DNA of 64,000 nucleotides from Kuschelorhynchus macadamiae. Taxonomy: Eukaryota > Arthropoda > Insecta > Coleoptera > Curculionidae. Positions 32,036 through 43,100 of the stretch are shown piece by piece. The stretch lies in assembly GCA_030620095.1 (NCBI GenBank), contig JAUTXW010000871.1:124001-188000 (forward strand). Reading direction: 5' to 3'. The stretch's first letter is position 1, and the number at the start of each line of letters is the position of its first letter. Below the pieces are notes generated by a model. It was not told where the DNA came from. It saw only the letters and a list, made by a program, of their open reading frames with translations, and ran no database searches. A program made the position numbers and the translations under genes.

Positions 32036-34726
32036 AAAAAATATATTTTTAGAAAAAAAAAATATGATTTCTGTATAGACTTGTGCCTGTAAACAAAATA
32101 TGCGACAAGGATAACTTCATTATTTAAAAATATGTTAAAATGATGCTAGGCTAGGACAATTATTTTCTGGTTTATCCCGACTTCGTTCCTTGAAATCGTA
32201 GCGATATTGATAGATCCTCCTTTTTGAATATTGTTTTGTGCTACACAGAACAAATTCCGCAGTTCGAACATCGTGTTTTATAAACAATATTAGAAGAAAG
32301 CTCTTTTGACGTCTTTTAATTTAGTATATAAGGAATCAGTTAATTTTAAGCCAGCTTGCAATTTGCAAACCGATTCATTTTAAATTTGCATCAAAAATAG
32401 CCTAGGTCAGTAGCTTGTGAGTTTAGATTTGAAGATCATAGGCGTGGATCATCGATTTTTGATAGGGCATAAAAATGTAAAAAAAATATATTTTGAGAAC
32501 GCCTATGCCGATACTACTTAAAATGAAAACAGAAATAGTAGAGGTAAATGTTTTTACATTGAAAAATTGTGAAAGTGCCAACAGGTTGATAATTTTAAAG
32601 TAACCGGTCACATGTAAGAGTAAGCTTCTGAGACCATTCAGCATATTACTGGGTCTTGCCAGACTCTAGCCTCTTCACACAATTTTGAGCATAATCAGCC
32701 AGCAAAAATATTGCATCAATTAATGCCTGAAAAACGTGCTCTGGTCCAAGATGCAAAACCTTACTATTAATACAAACCCAATTCAGTATTGAAAAATAAA
32801 ATCCAGAAGGTGTGTTGGTCCGGTCGATTATCACCGATAGAACCACCCTCAATAACCAGCCAGATATCACAAAAGAAAAATACTTTTCTAATAGATATCG
32901 GCATCCCAAATACCTATAAACTGAGCACGATTATAATGAAAAACCTAACAAATATCTTCCATTGGCAGCCGAGGAAGGAGACGTGGCGACAGGAAGAGGT
33001 GGATGTCCTGCCCCTCATATCTCCACAATAGAAATGTTTACGGAATTGTTTACGAAACATTTCCAGATTCCGACATACAAATTAAAGTGCAGAAAGCGGT
33101 ACATTTTAGGATCACATCGATAGTTTGATCTTTTCTATATATTCCTGTAACGGAATAGACTATAGCAATAGAATAGAGTATATAAATTCTTAATTTATTT
33201 TTTCTCATGACAAATGCTAAACATGAGTATTTCAAAGAAATCGTTAAAGTAAATCTAGCCAATATTAGTTTTGAGAATTTTTAAAAGCTGAATAAAATAT
33301 TAAATAACACTTATCTGAAACGATATCTTTTAAATTGTGCAGACATATAAATCTGTCAAGTTGCATTCGACGCACGACGATACATTCTCTTTAAAAGTTT
33401 AAGGTTATCATATGGCCCTTTCTCATGGGAAGCTTTTTTTGCCCGCTTTCATTTAAGTAAAAGGTAATAAGAATTCAAACATTTCATTTTGTGCGATTCG
33501 ATTATAATAAATTGTCAATTTACTATGTTAAAGATACAATAGAATATTTTATAACAGAAGGCGTTACAAAAATTCCAAGAGTTTTTTTTTGGAAAGCATT
33601 GTTTCCCTTCAAAAAAGATTGGCTGCTTTAGCATTTATATAGGAGGTACTTTTATTTTATTTAGACGGAAATATTTCAAATTAATACAATAATAGAACTC
33701 CAGACAATCATTACTATGGTACTATACAAGAGAAGCATACAAACTTAAATTAGTTGCATTTTTGATAGATTGTCATCAAAAAGTTTTTTCGAAGACAACG
33801 AGCGATTCAGAAGAAATCATTTGTACTCCTCTGCAATTGAGAGACGCCAGGGAAAGTGTAGAAAATATTAAATAATCGAATAAAATTGAAACATTTTCGT
33901 TATTCATTAAATATTAACATTTACCTGGGTAGAAAGTGACATTTATCCCGGTGGAAAGTGATTACTTTTTATCCCGATATATGCCAAAGTCAGAAATATG
34001 TTTCTCTCAAACTTTCAAATGTCAGAAAAAATGTTAGAATCCTGAATTGAAATTTAAAATATAGAACCATAAAATTAGGTAAAAAATCAAGATCGTCACT
34101 TTTTTGTCCTTCAGTGTATTTTACTTCAAATTTTATCAAAAGTGCACATACAATTAATTATCAAGATCGACTATACTGTTATTGATTATGTATAATTTAT
34201 AAAACCAGCGAGACACACGCTAGTTCGAAATCCCGAGTGTATTTTAGGAGCACATTAATCTTCTCTATGTCTCTCGACTGTATAAGCATTATGTATTATT
34301 CATAGTCCCATTAATATATAAATCAAATAATAACAAAATTGGCCGACTTTTTATAGATTAAACAATAATAAATTATATTTAAAAGGATGAAATATTGCGT
34401 CTCCGGAATACCTAATTATGTTGGTGGTGTCCGAGGAGGATACATCGCAATTTAAAAAAAATACTTACACTTCCATAATAAACGCTAAAAGTATTCAAAA
34501 GTGATGCTAATTTACTTCAATACTTAATTAGTATTTATTTCATTTTAAATCAACCTTAACAACAAGGAGTCTTGAGATAAGGGAATTAATAATATTAAAA
34601 ATGGCCTTAAGAGGAATGAATATACAGAAAATTGGATAAACCACACAATTATGAAAGGTTAAAATAAAAGTAACTCAATTTAAACGATACGACAGCCTCT
34701 GGCTCTTTCATAATATCCCATAAATA
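32036..34726. other. No gene recognised
   Basis: A long AT-rich stretch. Open frames of 70-90 codons at 32423-33262 on either strand have no recognisable domain. I see no repeat boundaries. Confidence 0.5.
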
Positions 34727-36777
34727 CAAGAAATCACTCGTGGTGAATTATATTGGGAGGTAATTAACAAATTTGAAAATAGGCATACCTAAAATAAAAA
34801 TAAATATCTTATCTTTAATTTGAGTTTTAAATTCTCTTGAAGTTCAGGTCTACTCTTCATTTTTTAGAATTAGAAAAATGCTGACTGACACGTTCGTTAA
34901 AATTGCACGCACATTTCTTTTGTAAACGATTTCTCGATACTTAACATTGCTAAAGCGGATAGTCTATCTTGGCCCAACTCCTCAACAAAATTTATAAGCC
35001 CTCGAAAAACCCCTGGATTTTCAAACAAAGCTGATATATAATTTTGTTTAAAATATAGCGATTTTTGGATACATTTTCATTAAAATCTCTAAGGGATTTT
35101 CTATAAGCGTTGTCTAGCTGAGTGCAAATATCAACACTTCCGACCGTAGCATAGTTTACCGAACATTTCATGTGATCTGCAGAAAACGCATGTTTTTTTA
35201 TTTTTTCTTTTAAGTGTTTTAAGTCTTTAACACCGGTTTTGCACTATAATGAGTCCGACGAGTCCTTAGAAAACAACAAACAAACATAACACTAAAATGA
35301 GTTAGAGACTTCACAACCACATATCCAGTTAGCTAAATCGTACATACTTTTGCGAAAGTTTCGATGAACCTCTTTATTTTTGTCTTTACTAGTTTGTCGT
35401 ATACTAATTTCTGGCAAACTGCGACTACTCACCTTGAATTCGGTTATTTTCACAAAATTCGTTAGCACTCTTTAATTGTTTAATTTTTTACCGATATTTA
35501 TTTATTGCACTACCGACATTTTATTTCATCTTTATTCACAACTCAAACATAGACCACCTTGAAATTGGTTTTTGCAAAATTAAGTTCGTAAGCACTTATT
35601 AGTTGTTTATTTTTTTGCACTAGTTACTACCAACATTTATTTCCTGTATGTTTCCAACTCCCACATGGATCACAAAAATAAAAAAATATATATTACAAAA
35701 ATAGTATATAAATCAATTTTCATCGATTAAAAACCTCCGAAACAATATCGAGTTAGAATATCGACCACGCGACCTCTGAACAATTGAACTTCCGCATGTC
35801 GATGTGATGCTGCAACCGATCGATCAAATTATGAAAAGAGACCGGCTGATGACCGAAATCGCGATTTCATATCGCATTTGCTATCACGTTCGGCTGTCGC
35901 TCGGTAGCTGGGAAATCTTCGGGTACTTTCGTCAAGCTTTAACGTAATCAGGGCAAGTCGGACTGCCCAGCCTAGCTTAGTATAGCGAATTTTATTATGC
36001 CTAAGGAACGCAACGAGACCATTCGAACCGCCGCACTGTGGTCAAAAATTAACATCTAGGGTTCCAAAAAATAGGAGGACTTTGATTCTATTTTCTAATA
36101 GTCCTTTTGCCGAAATTAAAGCCTTGTATTACTTTATTATGATGTTTTATTACACTATACACTACCACATAAGACATACAGTGTGTCTCCTAATATGGAG
36201 TACCTACCCAAGAGAAAAAAACTTTTTTAATTTTTATTTTTTGACCAAAAGTCATTATTTTTTTAAAAAAGTCTTGTTTGATAAAAAAACCTATTATATT
36301 ATAAGTATACAGTGCCGGTTCAAAAATTGAAAAAAATTAAAAAGTATTAACCCTAATTTTTTTTAACTTTGCGAAAATTCGTGTTTTGCATTGATAATCG
36401 TATGGATTTTACTTTCGAGTACTCTACTCATAAAAAGGTTTTTTTGTATAGAAAGGCCAATTTTTGTGATCTGAACGGACGAAAAAAAATCAAATTTTCA
36501 AAATGATTATTTTTAAAAAAATTGCAATAATTTTATAGGTTTTAATATGAATTGGAATTACATTATTAATACTTAATATTTTAGGGCCTATATTTCAGTG
36601 TCACCTTAAGGTATAGAATAGCGTAAGTCTTACTTAAGACTTAAAAACGTATGTCAAAGTAGGACAGACATTATGTTCAAGTGAAACTTAATTTTAAGGG
36701 AACATAAATATAGTCCCTTACAACTATAAAAAAACATATATAAAATACTAAAGCTAAACATATATAAATAATAAGTT

Positions 36778-36886
36778 TTAATCAGAATCTACATCAGATG
36801 GTATTTCTGGGGATTCTAACAGTAAAATTACATCTTTGTTGATTGAACCGCTTTGCCTAGGTGCTAAAATTCGCATACTAGAAATT

Positions 36887-36933
<47 letters not shown>

Positions 36934-39141
36934 TCCGATGAAATAAGCAAAATATTAAATAAATCTTCATTGGTTATCTTTCGAGACATCTTTCGTGTAT
37001 TATGTTCTCTATAATATTTGACTTCTTTGTGTCTTGATTCTTGTGCATCTTCCCCTAACTGTCCAATTGGCACTAAAAAATGATCGATAATATCTTTTCC
37101 GTGTAAAAGTATTTTGTGCACAGTGGCAGGCATTGGATACCACTCATACAACTGCACGTACAACTTTGCGGTTTCATAAGCATAATCTCCAAAAGTGGAC
37201 GAATTTATTTTAAAGTTGGAGCTTAAGGCTTTTAAAATTACACCAAATCTATGAATTAATTGTTGGTCAATACCCGTAATACGAGACGATAATGCTGGAT
37301 AAGAGAAAAACTTTCGCGCAGTGTTGCCATTATTTGTTGTACCAAAACCAGGTTTTACGGAATCTACTAAAAGATCCATGTCAGTTCGGAATGATGTTAT
37401 GATTTGTTGTTTTTTAGCGGAATATAATTTCTTATATTCATGTCCACGAACCTGCCACTTTCTAAAATCTTGTTGATAAGAAATGTGCAAAAAACATTCA
37501 AAGCATCTAATATAAGCATGTAAGGATGATATACCAAAATCAAGACACAAAGGATCATATGGACGAGATATTACCTTATCTAACTTATTAAATTCGGTTG
37601 GACCAGCTTTACAAATGTAGCATTTTTGGGTAGAAGAATTGGAAGTCAAGGCATTACACACTTTTCCATCTACCATTGTTTTAAAAAGCTGATGATTAAC
37701 AAAAAATTCCGTATTTTCAATGAATAGTCTGGTAGGATTAAGATTTTCAATTTGATTTTGTATATAGCAAAATTCCGATTTTATAACATCATTAGTTTCT
37801 TTTACAAACTGAATCCGTATTGGCCTACAAAAACGGGTGGAAGAAGTACGTGAATTTTGCCATAAAATCAATTTGGAATTTTGTTGTTGGTGATATAACT
37901 GTAAAGGAACTATGGATGTTGTTAACAGACTTGAGTCATCAACGCGATTTTCATTTGATTGAAAATGTTGGTTATAATTGCTTTGACTTCCACTTCCATC
38001 TGCCCCCCATTTATAAAGTATGTGTAAATTAATACTGGATTCACTATTAATAATGGAGGAAAGTACTTCATTTTGTGTTTCAGCAATTCTTGATACAGTG
38101 TGATTTAACAAAGACTGTAATGGAACTTCAGCAGATGTTTCGGTAACAATAATTTTAGAAGAAGGGTAACATTTTTTTTTAGCTTCCAGAAGTTTATAAT
38201 AAGGAGGATACAAATGTTTTAAATTTTTGTGTTTAGCAGATTCTCTTAAGTTAATGTACTGACAGCGAGTCAACTTTAGGCCTATAAATAACGCTAAGGC
38301 TTCGTCTGCAGAATACACTAATGTTTTTGAGTCTTTCTTTAATCCTAACTTTTTTATTCGTGTTGCGCTTTTAGGAGAATAAGAAATCTTACCAACCAGA
38401 GTAGCGGCATCCCTATTACCACATGAGAAGAGTTTCATTTGTGTAGCCAGGCAGAGTTATTCCTTACTTGTTGAGTCAATAATTTTTGAGACTATTCTGC
38501 GTTTAGTCTGTTGGCTCGCGTTCTCAAATAAAACTTTTGGGCGGCCACGTCCTGCTTCTGTTGACCCATTAGGTGTAGTTTCAACATTACCTGATGTTAA
38601 CACAACTGTATTAAGCCACTCTTCATTTTTTTGCATAAATCTATTTTTAATGCCGTGATTTTCTTTCCATTTTCTCCAAAGAGCGACGCAAAATACATGT
38701 ACAACTCTTTTAACTTCTTTCTGATCTTCTATTTTCATATTTTCACTCCCAATTTTATCACATATATATTCAAAAAGAAAATTTTTTGATTTCACCTCGA
38801 GGGGACGAAATGGGGATTTACTTTGCAAAAGATCAAATAGGCACATTCTGGAAAAGCTCTCACGGGTACCTAAAAAAATCGTTAAATTTAACTATTGTCG
38901 GCGTTTGTGGATAACGTAATTTGTACGTATAAATCAAAACATAATGCAGAATCATATTATGTTAAAATATTTATGTTCTAACTTGTTCTAAAAAAGTAAA
39001 CTCACTATAACCATAGAATTATTATATTTTTTAAAAATCTGACACCTTATATTGTTTTTTTAAATTTTATAAGTATAAAAAAATTAAAAGAAATTCTAAC
39101 AATGTGTGATGATAATACATACCTCTGGTAATATAAGCCAT
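36778..39141 (-). pseudogene. Transib transposase (RAG1-core homologue), two exons, one stop
   Basis: Exon 1 is 39141-39123 (ATG, 19 nt, donor GTATGT). The intron is 253 bp. Exon 2 starts at 38869 after 'tttttttag', phase 1, and the join reads in frame into 'TRESFSRMCLFDLL'. The frame then continues past one TAA at 38457-38459 for 517 more codons. Counting from the Met at 38438, the RAG1-like catalytic residues appear as Asp147 (KWGADGSG), Asp257 (TMVDGKV) and Glu467 (GEDAQES). A C-x2-C pair lies at 273-276 (CYIC), and 'TNNGNTARK' matches RAG1 'MNGNFARK'. The end is disturbed by a CA microsatellite after 'ISSDP'; a plausible C-terminal tail (SSMRILAPRQ...DVDSD, stop 36778-36780) lies beyond in another frame. 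The single stop and the microsatellite are the only obvious lesions. Residue equivalence is inferred from known RAG1/Transib alignments. Confidence 0.85.
36890..36930. repeat. (CA)n microsatellite inside transposase coding region
   Basis: A pure CA run of about 41 bases. It reads Cys-Val repeats in the transposase frame and then hits a stop, so it separates the catalytic region from the natural C-terminal tail. Confidence 0.9.
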
Positions 39142-39566
39142 TTCAGAATCACGCGTAAACACTACTTATACTGTCACCAACGCTTTGCAAACTAATCAAA
39201 ATTTGACAAGTCACAACGCGATAAACAGAGCTCAAGGATGACGCGATGTTTGCGGCGTGGTAAAATGTAAAAATAAGCCAATAATATTTTAAAATTGTTA
39301 AATATATATTCAAACATTATCTATTAGTATAGTGTATCAAGGAAAAGAAAGTTGGGTTAAGTAGTTATTTTTATTTTTGGAAAGCTAGACACTAATTTTT
39401 GATCACAGTGCGCCGGCGCCGCGAGCGGCTAATAGTGTAGCGTATTTAATTTTTCATTTATTACAACTATTAGGAGGGACGGCCAAACGAATAATTTATT
39501 TTCTGAAATATTTTTGGGGGGTCATTGACCAAATGACCCTATGGAAGAGCCGCCACTGCAAGAAAT

Positions 39567-39845
39567 ACCCGAAAAGATCAGACGATCAGCCTTGCAAAAG
39601 TGCTTCATTTTTATTTTCCTCACTGATGTTTTGCTTTTCCAAATTACTTTTTATTCTTACTTCTCTCGAAAAAGTAAAGCATTGTAATCGCGAAGAAATC
39701 ACCGTCTGAGATTTTTCAGATCATTGCGTTTCAAGGGCCCTGGATACCGGAAAACATGTTTTATTTGGTGGCAAAAATAGGTTTTCTCAATTTCGTCGGT
39801 CTGCATGTGGGTCAATTCGTGGCGTAGGAAAAAACCTGCTTAATA
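39567..39845 (-). repeat. Dispersed hairpin-tail repeat, inverted fragment
   Basis: 39650-39830 matches the tail at 4060-4170 in reverse: 'gcattgtaatcgcgaagaaatcaccgt', 'gagatttttcagatcattgcgtttcaagggccc', 'ggaaaacatgtttt'. It abuts the 5' truncation point of the next LINE. Confidence 0.6.
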
Positions 39846-40129
39846 AATTAATATTTTGGAAAAAGTCCATCATGACGGAACGAATAGTGAGCCTAGTGTA
39901 AGTGAAGCTGTGGTTATGAAATTTCTTCAGGGAAACAAATTAGACACAGAATGCCGTGCCAAAATTGTAACTAAGAAGGATAAGTACCGAGCCTCTTTCG
40001 GGCTTACTGTCCCATATGATGAGCGAAACAATTATTTGTGTCCAACTTTGTGGTAGAGGTGTTATTATTAACCATTTTACGAATCTTCAGCGCCCGGGAG
40101 TGGCAATTTTTAGCAGTTGAAAGTGAAAC

Positions 40130-43100
40130 AAAAAATAAGTTATTTAAGCTATTTCATTTAAACACTCGATCAATAAAAAATAAAGTTGGTGAATCAGAGG
40201 CTTTTCTTGCAGACAAGTATTTCGACTTTTTGTGTATAACGGAGCACTGGTTAAAATTAGATGAAATAAATTCTTTTTTAATAAGTGATTACCAGGCTGC
40301 TGTCTATTCTGCGTGAACTGAAAAAACAGAAGGTGGGTCTATCATCCTAGTAAATAAAAATCTTGAATACAAAGAAATTGATTTTATTCAAAATTTTAAT
40401 GTTGAATGTCGTAACATTTTAATTTCGTCACTACATTTTAATGCATAAAAATCCGTAAATCCGGTATTGTAAGTCTCCTATCGATGTAGTAAGGTGCTCA
40501 CGGTCATCCGGCTACTGCTGCCTTGGCCTGGTGGTGAGGTAGGTTGAGCTTCTTGTCTCTCTGGAAGGTGAAGGTTAAGTGTGAAAGTTTGTCGGCGAAT
40601 TGATCCTGTTTTAATCTGGGCCATCTTTCGGGATTTACGTCGGCAACTTAGTTAAAAAGGCTCCTATGTGTATTTAATTACGTTGTACCTTAATATTTTT
40701 GGTTGAGGAAACTTTTATTACTCTCTTGTGAGGATTTAACTGCACTTGACCATCTACCATATCTTTTGAAGGAACAAATTTTACGAAGTGACTAATAAGA
40801 AACCCTTTACCACTAAAATAAGGTTTTTTTTCTTCTTCTCCCTCCTCTTCTACTTCTTGTTCCTGTTCTCCTAACCAGGGTTTGAACCTGGATGTGTCAT
40901 TGTAAGTGGAGTAGAAGCCTGTTACCTAGTACTTAAGTGTGTACGTACCCAGTTTTTCTGCTGGAAATGTCTTCGATGACACTTATATCATAGACTGCTG
41001 ATCTAAGTCACCGATGCTGATAGACACTTAGATAAGTATCTTAATTTTAACATCCCTTGTGCTGAATTGACTTTATTGTTTATTGCTGATCAACTTTATG
41101 ACTTCTTCTGTTTCTTTTGAGTGTAGAGTATACTTTTTGATATAAAGTTCTAACTAAAGCTGGTGTGCATGAACCATGATTATTGATGTTGTCAATAAGA
41201 TTATTTTTACTTTATAACTCATGCTGATACTCAAATATCACATTATAAGTTTAGAACACAATAATCTATATGTTTTTGTCAACATTTGACCGTATAGTAG
41301 GCTTTAAGTTACGAAACATCACAGTATAAGTTTATGACACAATAGTCTTTGCCAACATTTGATAGTATAATATACTTTAAGATACAGTGTTGTTGTAAAG
41401 TGTGATCACATCTTGAAATTTTAGCTTATTAGATCTAGTTAGTTTATACAAGGTATATAAGAAATGTTATAGACAGGTATCACTACTGGAATATGTGATG
41501 ATATTTATGATTTATTGTATTTACTTGCTTTAGAAAGGTGTTTTGATATCAAACGATGGTGTCAATTTGTTGGTTAATATTGGTGATTGGATTTGAAACT
41601 TAGTTATATAAATTTTTCTTGTTATTTGCTTGCTCTTAGAGTCACATAATACTCTTTTCATTTATTCTATTATTGTTAATTGTATTTGAATTAATGAAGT
41701 TGATTAATTGCTTGATTATTTTGCATCTTTTGATAAATTTTTACTGTTAGATCAAATTGTTCGGTAAATTAAAACAACTTCAAGATTTTCTTTATAAACA
41801 TTTATAGATTTTGGAGTCTATTAATTTTACCTGTCATTAGCTGATTGAAAATTTCTTTTCTCTTATACTTACCTTAGTTTTTCTTTTAGTCGTTTCTTTT
41901 AGGACTTATCCTTACCTTTTACCTTTTGAATATTCCTCTCAGTGGGCTCTGAAGTATAGTGTCATGGGCGACTGGAAAATGTAATTTCTTTACCTTACCT
42001 CTATGTAATGATATATTTTTTTTATTTAGGGCTTATCGTCGGTCAACTTTTAGTAGTAAGTTTCCCTCCTTTCGATGGGAAGGGGGTGTTGTAACATTTT
42101 AATTTCGTCACTACATTTTAACGCATAAAAATCCGTAAATTCGGTACTGTAAGTCTCCTATCGATGTAGTAAGGTGCTCGCGGTCTCTGCTTAGCGAAAT
42201 CTTCAGCTTCATATTGAGGCAATTCACTAGTCTTCGTGTAGATGGCGCCTTAGTTTTGTTCAATTAGTAATTTTACTTTCTTCTCCTTTAAATATTTTTT
42301 CTTTCCTGTGATCCAGCTCAAGGATTGGCTGATCTATTGTCCAGATTTGGTCAGTTTGGTTTTAGTAAAGTGGCACCACTGATGGATTGTCATCCCGCTA
42401 CTGCTGCCTTGACCTGGTGGTGAGGTAGGTTGAGCTTCTTATCTCTCTGGAAGGTGAAGGTTAAGTGTGAAAGTTTGTCGGCGAATTGATCCTGTTTTAA
42501 TCCAGGCCATCCTTTGGGATTTACGTCGGCAACTTAGTTAAAAAGGCTCCTATGTGTATTTAATTACGTTGTACCTTAATATTTTTGGTTGAGGAACCTT
42601 TTATTACTCTCTTGTGAGGATTTAACTGCACTTGACCACCTACCATATCTTTTGATGGGACAAACTTTACGAAGTGACTAATAAGAAACCTTTTACCATC
42701 AAATAAGGTAAGATAAGCCAATTTTATATTCACTAAAATGTGATATATGTTCCCTGTACATATTTTCTTGTATTTTGCCGTATTATTTTTTATAGGTTAT
42801 GTTCTAACCTCTAGCTTAGATATAGTTTCTCAGCTATCACTAAGGTCTTTTTGTTTATATATAAAAAATTATTAAAAAGTAAATACAAGGCCACAGAGTT
42901 ATTTTACTTATTGAAATTAAGAGCTATGGGGACACTCTTGATTGCCCTTTGATTTGTGTAGCAAACAATGTATTCAATAGCACTTTTCATTTTCTTAAGA
43001 TATGTGCTGAATGTATATATACCTTACGTTTCTTATAATTATTAAGTTTATTTCTGCAATACAAAAAGGTCTATTTGTAACCTCCATAAGCCTATTGTTA

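Larger units (their letters stand above)
36034..39410 (-). mobile_element. Transib transposon, 3,377 bp, 5-bp GC target duplication
   Basis: Ends read CACTGTGGTCAAAAATTA (left) and, inverted, CACTGTGATCAAAAATTA (right): 17 of 18 match and weaker similarity continues for another 20 bases. The 5-bp duplication CGCCG is at 36029-36033 and 39411-39415. A CACTGTG start, resembling the RSS heptamer CACAGTG, and a GC-rich 5-bp target are diagnostic of Transib, the relatives of RAG1. It carries one spliced transposase gene and sits in the GC-rich 5' region of hAT copy A. Confidence 0.92.
34735..39558 (-). mobile_element. hAT copy A (non-autonomous), split by Transib
   Basis: Flanked by the 8-bp duplication CAAGAAAT (34727-34734 and 39559-39566). 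The right terminus is intact (…GCCGCCACTG, reading inwards CAGTGGCGGCTC). The left terminus reads CACTCGTGGTG, so 7 bases of the TIR have been lost. Without the Transib insertion it is about 1.44 kb and aligns throughout with the element at 56612-58078. About 35000-35180 encodes on the minus strand the same transposase fragment ('ENVSKNRYILNK', 'QGFFEGL'). Confidence 0.88.

Noticed and set aside
32640..33040. Overlapping 80-codon frames on both strands
   Set aside because: Neither shows a domain; a short 'FHWQPRKETWRQEE' resembles a LINE tail but is too brief.
40868..40892. ACCAGGGTTTGAACCTGG, tRNA T-arm-like
   Set aside because: A short palindrome with no cloverleaf around it; probably part of the LTR-type insertion.
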